NCBI GenBank assembly: GCA_032622095.1
Contig: CP136067.1
Span: 53,297,899 to 53,361,898 of the forward strand
DNA length: 64,000 nt
Direction: 5' to 3'
Origin: Siphonodentalium dalli
Lineage: Eukaryota > Mollusca > Scaphopoda > Gadilida > Siphonodentaliidae
The notes under the pieces were generated by a model, which saw only the letters and a list, made by a program, of their open reading frames with translations, was not told the DNA's origin and ran no database searches. The position numbers and the translations under genes are program-made. How positions within the stretch are numbered: position 1 is the first letter of the stretch; each line of letters starts with the position of its first letter. Positions 22,201 to 33,354 of this stretch are shown here, piece after piece.

Positions 22201-22915
22201 GGTTACCATGGTAAATTATATATTACTACGTAAACCAAGGTACTTTACTGTGCTCGCACTATTACACACTATGGTAATCTACCATAATGGCAAGGTAAAT
22301 AGACATTGACCATGGTAAGACAGTAGTTTACCATGATAAGACCATGGTAAAATGTTGGTTAGGTACCGGTACCACGGTAAGTTATGTATTACTATGTAAA
22401 CCAACGTACTTCACTATGCTCCCATCTTATATAACTATTACATACCATGTTAAACGGTCATAATTACCATTTACCATGTCATTTACCATGGTAATGTTCC
22501 ACATACCATGCCATGGTCAATTTCATTTACAATGGTAATACTATCGTATGTTTTATTCCATTAGGGTCAATCAAGGTATCCCAGATCAGAAAACACCATG
22601 GTACTCTAACATGGTACTACCATTGATACTACCATGGTATTGTAATGGTACTACCATAGAACCAGTGTATAGTGTTGGCACTACTGTGTAACTATCATGG
22701 ATCTCTACTACGGTACTCTTATCATGGTACTACCATGGTACTACCACGATAAATTGATATATACCGTGGTACTATACCATGACTCTATACTAAAGTACTC
22801 TGACGTCTTACAGATAACATGGTAACATGGTACTATATATATACAATCGTAAAGTGATATTTACCATGGTACTACCATGGTTCCATAGAACTGCATATGT
22901 ACTATAGGGTACTCT
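22201..22915. repeat. Dense ACCATGGT/GGTACC palindrome field
   Basis: Dozens of short palindromes (TACCATGGTA, GGTACC, ACCATGGTAC) occur at irregular spacing over 700 bp. There is no fixed period, which separates it from a satellite. Probably several diverged hairpin MITE copies. Confidence 0.6.
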
Positions 22916-22939
22916 ATCGTGTTACAGTTGATGCCGATG

Positions 22940-23145
22940 TGTGTATTTTGCCATATTCGACTAGATTATTCTGTCAGGCCTACAGTTGACTGTGGTTAGC
23001 ATTATTTTTGGGCAATTAATCGATTCTGATAACTGAAACGGCATTTCAAAAAATATTGTTGTTGTTGGTGAATCTGATGATATTTGAGGACCATCTAATC
23101 AGATATTCAGTACCTTTAAATTACCCTGGTATATATAGAGTTACT
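22940..23145 (+). repeat. Dispersed repeat R, copy with uninterrupted junction
   Basis: GACTGTGGTTAGCATTATTT, ATCGATTCTGATAACTGAA, CGGCATTTCAAAAAATRTTG and GGACCAT also occur at 28761-28885 and, inverted, at 56690-56825. This copy preserves the GGTTAGCATT junction that is split by the insertion at 27665-28760. Confidence 0.7.
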
Positions 23146-23615
23146 CTGTTAGAATTACTCTAGTAGAATTCTACATGCATACTTGCATCCGGGTAAAATT
23201 CCTTGAATTACATGGGTGGGAACATTTACTAGACTGAGTAAAAATACATGGATGCACGCTGGTGCACGGGTCTACATGTGTGCGTATCTAGATTTGGGTT
23301 TTACCAGAGTAAAATTACCTGATTCCAATCACCCGGCTGGTAGAATACCGTATACCACATTAATACAGGTAAAAGAGTGTTTTTACATGGTTTACCGGAG
23401 TGTTTTTAATTGAGAAGTACCCAGGTATACCAGGGTTTTACCATAGTAGGCCTATGCGAGGGTAGTACATATATACTTGTTCATATTGGGGATGCATGTG
23501 AAGCAGATCGTTTATTGGAACTGTTTTTTTATGATTTTATGTCAAATAGTAATTGCTAGAAAGAACCAGACTGAAATAATATTTTATCATATTATTATGA
23601 GTTATTTAATAATTT
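23146..23615. other. Intergenic, TACC-rich, no gene
   Basis: Scattered GGTA/TACC motifs (ACCCAGGTATACCAGGGTTT near 23410) but no clear element boundary. Confidence 0.35.
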
Positions 23616-23847
23616 GGGGGGGGGGGTGGTGGTCCCAAAAAGTTGGCCTGGAAAAAATGAAATAAATTGCACAAAGGTAGGGGTGCCAGGGTGGGTGAGA
23701 AAGTAGTGGAAATAATTGTTTCCACCCCGTGTCTTCGAATTTGTTCAAGACCCCACCTACTTCAGGGGTCCAGGAATTTCTTAAAATAATATAATAAAAT
23801 AAAATAAAAATTCCGGATCCCTGTGACCCCCCCCCCCCCCCCCCCCC
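23616..23847. repeat. Short element capped by G run and C run
   Basis: Eleven G at 23616-23626 and 21 C at 23827-23847 form inverted homopolymer ends around about 200 bp. The inner sequence includes GTCCCAAAAAG and GGATCCCTGTGA. Position is about 150 bp upstream of the API5 start codon. Confidence 0.5.
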
Positions 23848-24000
23848 TTGCATTGATTTGAAAAATATATTGGAACGATGAACTGATTATCGTCGGTACG
23901 TATTATTAACAGTATGCAAGTTTGTAAAGACGCCATTCATACGCTTCCGGTGCGTTTCCACAGATCTGAAATTTCATTTTCGGCTGATTAATTCGTCGAA
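23848..24000 (+). promoter_or_regulatory. API5 5' flank and 5' UTR (start site not placed)
   Basis: Directly upstream of the first API5 codon. An in-frame TAA at 23989-23991 closes the frame, so the ATG at 24001 is the first usable start. No TATA box at a convincing distance; promoter elements cannot be placed from sequence alone. Confidence 0.3.
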
Positions 24001-24069
24001 ATGACGACTGTTGAACAATTATATAAAGACTTTGGTGTTTTAGCGGATGCCGACGAAGAAGCCGGAGAG
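24001..24069 (+). CDS. API5: API5 exon 1 (residues 1-23); whole-gene description
   Basis: API5 (AAC-11) is a nuclear, all-helical HEAT/ARM-repeat scaffold that in vertebrates suppresses apoptosis after growth-factor loss and binds Acinus and FGF2. Exon 1 encodes MTTVEQLYKDFGVLADADEE plus AGE, close to the vertebrate N-terminus. A is at -3 of the ATG and an in-frame stop lies just upstream. The donor is GTGGGC and the exon ends in phase 0. The 13 exons total 1578 nt (525 codons plus stop) across 38.9 kb, with no frameshift or internal stop, so the gene looks intact. Identification rests on residue-level agreement along the whole protein, including the leucine zipper at 370-391. Confidence 0.95.
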
Positions 24070-24350
24070 GTGGGCATCTTGTTTCAACCAAAAATTGTAT
24101 TGCATTGAAATAGCAGTAATTTTCTCATCACCCAAATTCGACTCAATTTCGAGACTTGTCAATGTCACGTGTCAATTGTCATGCAGTCTAAAATAAAAAA
24201 GATGAATGTCTGATAAAGTTTTGTAAAAATAATTTTTATCTTTTTGACCTGTCACCATTGGCAGTTAAAACTAAAATGAGCCGAAATCAAAGCGACACTT
24301 CAGGTCAAACTTATCGACGTCAAATACAATAAGCCTACAGAGTACAGTAG

Positions 24351-25016
24351 TAGTACAGACTAACAGAGTCAGAGACAGAGGGGTCCGTGACTACCCGCCC
24401 CCGAGACAACCCGCACCCTTTCACTCCGAGACAACCCGCGCCCACATAAAATTAATTAGCGGTAATTAGTGGCTAATTAGGAGGTGTGAGGGGATTATGA
24501 GATGTTTGTTTAACGAAACTGGGTTAAAAGTTCATTATAGATTTTTATTACGAAGTTTAATGAACGAAATTTAAAAACGGAATGAACGGAATAAAGTATG
24601 CTAATATGAATATGAACGAAGATTAAAAACAAAATTTATTTAAGTTTAACAAACGAACAAATGCAATGATTAATTTGGGGCTGCTGCTGCTGTTGGCTGT
24701 CGTCTGCATTGTGCTGGTCTCTTCTTACTTGTTTGTTTGTTTTGAAAGCACCCCTTTTAATTAGTCTTCACTTACCTTAAGTGCCGTTCAGTTGTCAAAA
24801 CATCGTGTCATTCTTTACTCCAGTCCACGCATTGACATATTATAATTAATGAATAAACACATGTTTTGTTGGTCAAAATCTTTAATAATATATCATCAAA
24901 GAACATAATCACTATTAACAATTTCTGGACAACCAGCCCTTATTTATTGGGACAACCCGCCCCGAAAATAGCAGAGGGGCGGGTTGTCTCGGGGGCGGGT
25001 AGTCCCGTTCCCGAAA
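24351..25016. mobile_element. GC-ended TIR element in API5 intron 1
   Basis: At about 24387 GACTACCCGCCCCCGAGACA begins a perfect 26-bp terminal repeat whose inverse ends near 25004. The inner parts repeat GAGACAACCCGC. A 12-bp direct repeat, AGAGTACAGTAG, lies at 24339-24350 and 25017-25028. It may be the target duplication, although the left copy is about 30 bp outside the obvious terminal repeat. No transposase. Confidence 0.6.
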
Positions 25017-25059
25017 AGAGTACAGTAGGCCTTCAACTCTTGCTCTATTCTGTCTAGAG

Positions 25060-25260
25060 TTTTCAGTGCTGGGGCCAATGCTGGCTGTATGTCATCCACC
25101 ACCCAATTTTGCCATGATTTTTGTCTTCACAGTAGGGATCTTTTAACGTGCACCCATTGTTGCACACTGGACAGCCATTTAACGTCGGCTCCCAATCCGA
25201 CGGTTCAAAATAGTTGTCTGAGCTAGTGAGCTACACCTTTGATACGGTCGAGGGATTGAT
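25060..25260. repeat. Intron 1 segment resembling a widespread invertebrate repeat
   Basis: AGGGATCTTTTAACGTGCAC followed by GTCGGCTCCCAATCCGACGG resembles, from memory, a repeat tail common in many invertebrate genomes. Boundaries not determined. The 80-codon frame downstream (25284-25526) is unrecognised and not called as a gene. Confidence 0.3.
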
Positions 25261-25683
25261 TCCAACATGGTATCAATTGGACTTTGTCTCTCCATCTGCA
25301 TTCCCAGTACCATAGATCTATAGGCATCACGATCAACCATCGATGCACAATCAGTGCTCTGAAAATTATTCCAGAGTCAAAAGATATCTCAGACAAATTT
25401 GAAAATTTTGTGCTGGACAAATGTCGTATTCCACTCCTCTCATGTCATGGCCTGTTACGCCGCACACCATCGGATCGGGAGCCGGAGCTAATGGCTGTCA
25501 TGTGTGCAACAATGTGCGCACCTTAAAGAACCCTACCGTGGTGAAGAAGTCATGAGTTCAGCCAAAAATTCCTGGACAAATTGGCTAAACTGCTTATAAT
25601 GCCCTATATGGGAGCTAGCGGTGCCACACAACAGATCAATGAACATGATCAATATGAGAGGCCAAATTCACATTTAGGTAATT

Positions 25684-25805
25684 CAGCCCTCTTAATTCAC
25701 ATTGTTTAGCTTTGCACTCTGCTATGGCAACCCTTTGTCTTGGCCCAGTTTGCTTCAGCAAATGGCTTCGGCATTGATGATTGCGGTAGCCAATTATGAG
25801 GGCTG
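25684..25805. mobile_element. 122-bp MITE (CAGCC...GGCTG), copy 1
   Basis: Starts CAGCCCTCTTAATTC and ends AATTATGAGGGCTG; the interior GGCTTCGGCATTG and GATTGCGGTAGCC can pair. A related copy lies at 27014-27136. Confidence 0.65.
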
Positions 25806-26350
25806 GGCCATTCAACAAAAATGCTTGGTTATTGTAGCCACCGCCCCAAAAGTTTGTCCCTTGCAAGAAAAATTTAGTTTATTGTATTCCACTAATACAT
25901 AAACAAACACGGTACCAGTGGCACAAAATCTTATATATTTAGGTCCTTAATCAGTTCCCTTTGTTTTAAATATAAACTTTGTCACAAACCTCATCACTTA
26001 AATACAAATAGGAGATACACATTCGCTATCAAGTGTATTCAAAGTCAGAATCAGGTGTGAATTCAAGATCTCAATGAGTTGTATGTTACAGAGTCGTGCT
26101 TTGGTAGTTCAACACCATAGATGTGTGATGATCAATGTCTTTGATATTCCGACATCCAGGAAACACATGTAGACTGAGTCGTCGGAAAATATCAATGCAA
26201 TAAGCTTCTCCTCTTGCTCGTAGCACTTTCATTCAACAACAGTATATTGTCCAGTGGGTCGATAATTAAGGTATTAACATCGATGCCCCAGGAGAAAACC
26301 AAAAATCCGATGTTTGCCTACAGTTTTTACAGACAGACAATCAAAAGTTG

Positions 26351-26410
26351 CCGCATCATAAATTAATTTTCATTATAATTAATTATAATGAAAATAAATT
26401 TATGATACGG
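26351..26410. repeat. 60-bp AT-rich palindrome in intron 1
   Basis: The left arm CCGCATCATAAATTAATTTT pairs with the right arm ending AAAATAAATTTATGATACGG around a TTATAATTAATTATAA centre, nearly perfectly self-complementary. Confidence 0.8.
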
Positions 26411-27013
26411 TAATTACCATGTTGTTTGCATCGTTCATAGAGCACACAATTGTATTGTGCAATAATCCATGGCTCAAATTCATTCATTTGTTGCATATAT
26501 TCTGTTGAGTATAAAAGGAGATAGTCCCATAAATGACCGGATTTAGTGTACAGTGCCCCTTTAAGATTTGGTATATTGATTACTCGTTATGGCCTTTTGT
26601 TGAAATTACCAGGGGTTTATATAGCCATGCCCAAGCCATGCTCTTGTTATTATTTATTGCTGGGGACTATATAATTTTAGGTTAGATACTGTTTCAATGT
26701 TGATCTTTCTCTTTCGGGGCAATCGCTGCTTACTTACCTGCGTAGGTAATTGTGTATCGAGATATGCATCGTTTGAATGCCTGTAAGTCAGTTCAAAATT
26801 CAATTGAGAATATTCACACTAAGGTTACACCTTCTAGGCAACTTCCATGAAACAATAATTTGTAATAAAGTGCCTAAACTCATTAGTTTATATTCAACTA
26901 AACCCTACATATATAAATTTCAGTTTATAATTGTACCTAACCTTGAGCCATTAACTCAACGGTCTCAACCCTTTCTATACTGAATGGTTTCTCCCACTCA
27001 GTTATAAAAGTAT

Positions 27014-27136
27014 CAGCCATTTTAATTCAGATTGTTTGGCTTCGGCAATCTGCTACGGCAACCCTTTATCGTGGCCCAGCTTGCTTCAGCAAATGGCTTC
27101 GGCATTGCCGATTGCCGTAGCCAATTATGAGGGCTG
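27014..27136. mobile_element. 123-bp MITE copy 2 with 6-bp target duplication
   Basis: Same ends as 25684-25805. AAGTAT lies immediately on both sides (27008-27013 and 27137-27142). The interior carries TTCGGCAATCTGCTACGGCA and its near inverse. Confidence 0.7.
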
Positions 27137-27369
27137 AAGTATACATTGCAATGGTCTATTATTCATCTCGAGGGATGTACAGGTAATATAAGCAGATGAC
27201 ATATATTAAAAGTGCAGAAGGAGGCCTATTTATTGAGGGAAATGTTAAGATAATAAGTATGGTAATTATTTTAACTTATTATCTGAATATTTCCTATGGA
27301 TATCTTTTCATCTACGAGTGTTTAGTATAGAAAGGGGTAAAGATGCATAATCCAAATTAGCGCTAGCAA

Positions 27370-27664
27370 ATTACTATTTCCTCGGCTTCGGGGGTAAAAA
27401 ATATTTGATTCGAGTCGAGGAACCCACCCATCAGATATCGATTTTTTAAATCTACTATTTTTCACTGCCAATAATATTTAGTGGCCCAGTAATAGTCGAC
27501 GAGAAGACGGTCTCAGACCAACTTGCGGATGAAGATGGATAACTCTAAAATCAAGTGGCTTTTTTGTGTCAGATATTTGACAAACCGGCAAAAAAAATTT
27601 GTTGAACAAAACGTTGATAAATAACAGGTTTTGTGCAATTTTATACTATAGTCGACTGTGGTTA
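27370..27664 (+). repeat. Dispersed repeat R, 5' part of a copy split by an insertion
   Basis: Reverse complement of about 56815-57085 (shared GAGTCGAGGAACCCACCCATC, TTTTTCAC, GTCGACGAG, GGATGAAGATGGATAACTCT). It continues beyond the insertion at 28761. Confidence 0.7.
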
Positions 27665-28760
27665 GGCCAATAAAAAAACATGTCTGTTCCGATAACATGG
27701 GGAAAATTTTCCAGGTAGGCAAGCAGGGTTTTTTTTTTTTTTTTACACTTTTTTACTTCTTTCTTTTAACCGGCCATTTGAATGTGATAAAATAGTGTAG
27801 TACACCATTTTAACATGTATTATAAAATTGGCATGCTTTTATACATGCTAACTGGTAATATATTATGCAGCTTGCTGGACTATTATGTCATGTATTAGGT
27901 GTTAAAGATATTTTCTAGCTCTAGTATGTGCTCCAGTGTGAAAATTCAATGTATTAGGCTTTGGCCATGGGTTTAGAGTTATTCCTCTTACATACTTGGT
28001 CGGAAAACATCAAATAGAGGCTGTCGTAAATAGTTACACAGAGTTTATTCACGTGACCCACTGATGCGTTTGGTTGGTGACACATTGACCCAGTTGTTGT
28101 GTCATTCATAACAGACAGTTGTTTATTTAAAGTGGGTTAAAATCGGGTTTATGTGAATATTCAAGGATGCCAATGCATTTTAATCTTTGATGACGATAAA
28201 AATTTTGTCTTGTCAATGGTGATGGTGATTTCGGCTTTTGACGACGCTAATTTCCAGGACTGATAACGTAACACGGACTGTCATTTTTCCGCCAAAAACG
28301 CACATGCTTTTCACTGTTTAATTTTGTCGCGAACAGATGGTCTTTCAGGCAAGTTTTGCCCCCAATCAGGCGAAGGAAGTTAAGGGAGCTACCGGTATAA
28401 TTAATCCATTGTACTTTTTAAAATACACAGCAGTGTACACAGCCCACAAAAGACGGGGGGATTTCCGTAGTGACTCGTCGGGGTAGAGTTTGATTTACGC
28501 CCGGTATTCACTGCGTAGCATGGCCGATCTAGTTGTCTTATTTATATCAAGAATGCGCGATCGCGCACATGGCCTACACATGCGTCAGGTGTGTATGCGA
28601 TTGGTGGTTAGTTCTGCTGTTGGTATTGGGAAAACCATAGCCATTAACTCAGACAGACAGGTTACTATAGACTTCGTGAAAATTAAAAAAAAAATTGGGG
28701 CCGGCAAGAAAATCTCAGCCAGGCCGGGTATCGGAAACAGAGTCGTTTTTTTTTTTGGCC
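27665..28760. mobile_element. 1.1-kb PIF/Harbinger-like element with TTA duplication
   Basis: The left terminus is GGCCAATAAAAAAACATGTC and the right terminus the inverse of GGCCAAAAAAAAAAAC; similarity continues inward through CTGTT-CCGATA. TTA lies on each side. The insertion splits repeat R exactly at GGTTA|GCATT, and uninterrupted copies (near 23000 and, inverted, near 56815) show the empty site. A 3-bp TWA duplication and GG..CC ends are typical of PIF/Harbinger. No transposase is recognisable inside. Confidence 0.8.
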
Positions 28761-28885
28761 TTAGCATTATTTTTGGGTAATTATTAAATCGATTCTGATA
28801 ACTGAAGCGGCATTTCAAAAAATGTTGTTGTTGTAGGAATCTGATGATATGGGGACCATAAAATTGGATTGAGTACCTTTTACAG
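28761..28885 (+). repeat. Dispersed repeat R, 3' part of the split copy
   Basis: Resumes as TTAGCATTATTTTTGGGTAA and continues through GATTCTGATAACTGAAGCGG, matching 22995-23140. Confidence 0.7.
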
Positions 28886-28889
28886 ACTT

Positions 28890-29520
28890 CATTATACCCC
28901 CAGCAATGAAGTTAGGGGGGGGGGGGGTATACTGGAATCACCTTGTCCGTCCGTCACGTCCGTCCGTCCGTCCGTGGACACAAATTTGTCCTGAGATTTT
29001 CTCAGTCGTTTTTTTTATCAATTTCCGTGAAATTTGGCACAGGCATCAACCACCATGGGAACCTGTGCACCTGCGATTATGACGTCTGTCGGACTTTTTT
29101 TGGTGGAGTTATCCCCCCTTTTTCGACTTAGAATTTTGTTTGCAACATGTATAATTTTGTCCGAGCTTTTATTCCTACGTTTTTAGGTCAATTTTGTTTT
29201 AACTTGGCACAGATATTTAGTACCATGGGAACCTGTGCACCTGCGATTATGACGTCTGTCCGACATTTTTTGGTGGAGTTATCCCCCTTTTTCGACTTAG
29301 AATTTTTTTTGCGACATGCATAATTTTGTCCGAGCTTTTATTCCTACATTTTTCGGTAATAGGTTTAAGATTAGGGTTAGGGTTGTGCACCTGCAATGGG
29401 AACTGTTATTTTATTATTTTAACTAAATGTTTACTGACATGTGAAACATCTTAGTATTTTAAAAACACGGGTGGTATCCTTAGTCCCATTGGGACAGTCA
29501 CACCTCTAGTTTTATTCTGG
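28890..29520 (+). repeat. CCGT-rich dispersed repeat with G run, copy 1
   Basis: Begins with a small hairpin (CTTCATTATACCCCC/ATGAAG) and 13 G at 28915-28927, followed by tandem CCGTCCGT. GGGAACCTGTGCACCTGCGA and GGTGGAGTTATCCCCC occur twice about 175 bp apart. It ends ATCCTTAGTCCCATTGGGAC. A second, shorter copy is at 45290-45790. Confidence 0.75.
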
Positions 29521-29596
29521 TTTGTAGTTGCCTATTTTCATGGTTGTGCAGTTTTGTGTGGTGTTTGTTTCTCATTTAAAGGAGCTATGTGGGTAT

Positions 29597-30039
29597 CAAG
29601 CCTGAATTTAGTGTGTCTGTCATTTGCAGAATGAGGTTCCCAGATGGTGAATTTAGTGATGCTATCCTGAACAGCAGGCTAGCATCACCAAATTCACCCT
29701 CTGGGGATCTCATTCTGCTTAGTTCTCAACTGCTATGTGATAACTGCTGATCAAATTGAAATTCCCCAGTGAAAGTTGCTGATGTTCACCCTTTAATCAC
29801 CTCGATTATGCATTTTATCTTCTGCAAATTAGGGGATATAGAAACTCAACAGAAGGGAAAAAGTAACTAAAAACAATGTTAATTTGAAACTAAAGATACT
29901 TTCCAGAAGGGGAGACCAAAGCAGAATAAGGTCCTCAGAGGGTAAATTTGGTAATGCTAGTCTGCCATGCAGGATAGCCTAAATTCACCATCTGGGGACC
30001 TCATTCTGCAAATGTCAGACACATTAAATTTAGGCTTGG
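29597..30039. mobile_element. 443-bp palindromic MITE (TTTGCAGAATGAGG type), copy 1
   Basis: Starts CAAGCCTGAATTTAGTGTGT and ends in its inverse. Inside, GAATGAGGTTCCCAGATGGT and its inverse occur as nested pairs, so it is an inverted repeat of inverted repeats. Relative at about 33355-33850. Confidence 0.75.
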
Positions 30040-30369
30040 TGGGTGTACTTTCTCCAGTTAATTAGGGTCTGTTTTGCATAGGGATAGGGGCCCCTGGTGC
30101 TATCTAGGGTAACCCTGGATATTTTCATTACCTGGTGGTCCAGCTTGGATTTGGTTATATTGGAACATGCTACTTGTCAGCCTCAAGTCTGTAAACTAAC
30201 AGCTTACAATCTAGTAGATCATGGAACTTTATAACATAAACATTGGATTGATTACCTTGGGTAAATTTTATAATTGTAGCGATGCAGAGCGAAACATGTT
30301 CCAAAATCACAAAATCCAAGCATGTCTACTAAGTAATGAAAGTATCTATCATGTTCTATTATGACATAC

Positions 30370-30482
30370 AGAGGGAGAGCTTTCCGATGAATGGCAACAC
30401 AAGCCATATTTCCGACTAAATCCTGAAAAGTTACCCATAATTCTGCTGTGTTTAAGGAGTCGATTACTTAGGGCATTACTGT
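30370..30482. mobile_element. Half of a TACAGTAATG palindromic MITE
   Basis: AGAGCTTTCCGATGAATGGC through GGGCATTACTGTAG equals the right half of the element at 44009-44230. The left half is missing. Lies in intron 1 about 110 bp before exon 2. Confidence 0.7.
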
Positions 30483-30590
30483 AGCAGAGCTATATTGCTC
30501 ATGTATCTTTTTTTAGCATTATCTGCCCTAAAGGCCTAAACATAAATGACATGTAGTTCAATAACATTGGATATTTTTTGCTTCCTACAG

Positions 30591-30752
30591 CACAAAGAAC
30601 AGTATGTTTCAATTCTCAGTGGGGTCAAAGCTGGAGCATCTGAAAAGAGACTGTCTTCACAGTTCATTGCAAGATTCTTCAAGTTCTTCCCAAGCTTGGC
30701 GGCAGAGTCGATCAATGCTTTATTTGATCTCTGTGAGGATGATGATGTCAAT
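30591..30752 (+). CDS. API5: API5 exon 2 (residues 24-77)
   Basis: Begins HKEQYVSILSGVKAG after a CTTCCTACAG acceptor and ends LFDLCEDDDVN before GTAAGT; 54 whole codons, phase 0 at both ends. Encodes the first HEAT-type helical pair of the N-terminal half. The EKRLSSQFIARFFKFFP helix and the LCEDDDV turn are strongly conserved in the family. The intron before it (24070-30590) is 6.5 kb. Confidence 0.95.
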
Positions 30753-30863
30753 GTAAGTACATGTGCAGCATCCAATGTGTAAATGTACTAATAGATTAAG
30801 AAGGCTGATGACTACCGTCGATCTCATGGTCACAGATGTTAATGGTTTGCGTGATCACCAAAG

Positions 30864-31094
30864 TTAACCCTTTCATGACTGGAGCTGCGCTGGTGCAGCA
30901 TTAAAGATCCCGTGCATTCTCTTCTATATTGGAATCTCCCATAGGGAGCCTTGCAAATATAAGATTATTCACTGGCATACAAGGTCAAAAGGTCAAAGAT
31001 ATTGTTAGGCCAATGTATTCTCTTATATATAAGAGAATGCATTGGCACAGGGTTTTCACAAAATTTCAGGAAGCTCCACTCATGGAAGGGTTAA
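30864..31094. mobile_element. TTAA MITE with hairpin core, copy 1
   Basis: TTAA at both ends; termini CCCTTTCATGACTGGAGCT and its imperfect inverse. The core holds a hairpin of the CATTCTCTTATATA type. Same family at 39133-39381, 44320-44447, 50235-50450 and 51075-51474, all within API5 introns. Confidence 0.75.
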
Positions 31095-31113
31095 GCTATT
31101 TTAAGCTTGGTTA

Positions 31114-33176
31114 TAGTGATGTTCCTATAATGAAAAAGCCCATCGGACCGATTTCCGATAACTGGAGGCACAATTGGCCGATTTCCGATTCCGATGTTTA
31201 TATAAAATGTACGTTTGCTCCCATAATGGACCTATATACACTCATTGCACTCCTATCCCGGTATAGTTTCAAAGCCAAATACATCAAGTACCACTGTCGC
31301 GAAAGTATTTCCACCGACGTCGATTGTGCAATGCCTTTGATGTATACCCGTAGTTGTTTTGACAAAGAGATCAAAGGTGCCGACTCAGAGTAACGTGATG
31401 ACCGTGTGTGGAACACTTGCACGTAAAAGTCTTGATTGAATACTTGTGTAAGTTGCGACAATGTATGGAATGGCGATGATTATTAACTAAATTTGATTGA
31501 TTTGGATAATAATTGCTGTCATATTTGTCTGAGATTTCCCAAGTTCCCACACCTGTTGTATTTTAACAACTGGGAAGCTTTTATAGTTCCGCCTACTCAA
31601 TTTTATTTTCGCGAGACTGCCTCCAAGTTCAACGTGGAGCTAATCGTATTTCATAGCTAATTATGCCCCTCCTCACGTTGGTCGTTATTGAAGACAGTTC
31701 TGATCGCGACTTTACAAATCCATTCAGTGTGTGCTTCAAACTTTTGACATAACATCTGACGTCACATGGCACTTGCTCAGCATCAAGCTACACTGTAATG
31801 AGGTCAGCTATTTAAAGCTTTCTTTGAATCTATTTCGTGTCAACGCGATTGAACCAATAACTTCATATTACACGGGCATTCTGGACTCATCGACCTATGA
31901 CCTCTGGGGCCAAGCTCTCTGGTCCAATTAGCAGTCATTTTTCGCGGATGATTATTTCCAGATCTGGAAGAAATGTGTCACCATTCTATAGCTGATGTTC
32001 CGCATAAAAGACAATTTAGGTCAAGCGGTAATTCCATATAGATATTTTTGGACTATTCTATATCATTGTTGTAAAACAACACTTTTATTTTTGCTTAATT
32101 AGTCAGGGTTGTAAAACAATACTTTTATTTTTAGCTCAGAGCTATTGCCATGGCTTGGGGTCCGGCGTCGGTGTGTGCGTGTGTCCGTCAACAATTTCCT
32201 TTGGCGCGGGCTACAGGTCGTACCTTTGGTCTGATCTTTATGAAATTTTGCATGAATGTTGACATTGACATGTAGATGGGAACGAGTCATTTTGGGGTCG
32301 TTCAGCCGAAAAACATGGCCACCAGCAGCCATCTTGGATTTTACTCTTTGCATGACTAAATCCATTGGCACAGGCTACAGGTCATACCTTTGATCAGATC
32401 ATTATGAGATTTGTAATTATGTAATTCGGAAAAAAAAACATGGCTGCGGTGGCCATTTTAGAATTTACTCTTTGCATCAATAAATCCTTTGGTACACCAT
32501 AATCACCACATCCCTGATCCGATCATTATGAAACCTGTTATGAATGTTGATATTGACATGTACATCTAGTCTTACTTAGACATTTCAATTAGCACTTTTC
32601 CTATTCCTCCATTTACTGTCGACCATTAAATTATTCCCCTACCTAAGTTGAGCTACAGTGTCATTGACACTTTCATTGCTTAATTAGACGTTAAATGTAA
32701 ATGTGTTTGTACCCTCAAACCAATTGAATACACACTGGAATACAACTGAATTTAAATTGGCGGACCTGCACTTGACCCAGTCACCCGGCTAAATATATTG
32801 TGATATAGTTCGAACCAATCATGTTATTGTATTGACGCGGAGTCTGAAACGGTGACAGAATCTGACGAGGTTTGCCGAATGATTACACGGGATGTCGGGC
32901 ATGCGTATTGCCACGATTATAATATATAGTCATATTAGACTGTTTGGATGATGTCAATGGCTTCTTTTTAGGCTGTTACAACTGCGTTTTAATTCAATAC
33001 TACAGTTGTATTGCGTACATTTATTAAAGCGTGCATATTGCGCTTAGATACTATAACGTGTTTATTTGTTTTGACAATCGGTAATAGCCGATGTTCAACT
33101 GCGAGGTACGATTAATATCCGATGGGCTATTATTGGCCGATGGTCGATTCCGATTCCGATTATCGGAACATCACTA
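31114..33176. mobile_element. 2.06-kb non-autonomous hAT element with 8-bp duplication
   Basis: The left end is TAGTGATGTTCC and the right end GGAACATCACTA. CTTGGTTA flanks both (31106-31113 and 33177-33184), an exact 8-bp target duplication as made by hAT transposases. GATTTCCGATTCCGAT-type subrepeats lie near each end. Inside, about 32130-32560 is a tandem of three diverged ~130-190-bp units with GGCTACAGGTCRTACCTTTG. No coding capacity remains. Confidence 0.85.
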
Positions 33177-33354
33177 CTTGGTTAGTCTTGCTCTTGGATG
33201 GGTGAACGATTCTGTGCGCTGCTAACGTTCTGTGGGTTACTGTACTTCTCTCTCATTTTTTGCTGAATGCAAAAACAATTTACATTCGGCAAAAAACAGT
33301 TTCATTTGGCAGAATATTTGGCAAGAGAGTATTCAATTTCACAATAAGATAGAA

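Noticed and set aside
28490-28780. 96-codon + strand frame
   Set aside because: Lies inside the Harbinger-like insertion and runs into its terminal repeat; no recognisable domain.
30929-31393. 154-codon + strand frame spanning intron 2
   Set aside because: It crosses the boundary between a TTAA MITE and a hAT element, so it cannot be an ancestral gene. No domain.
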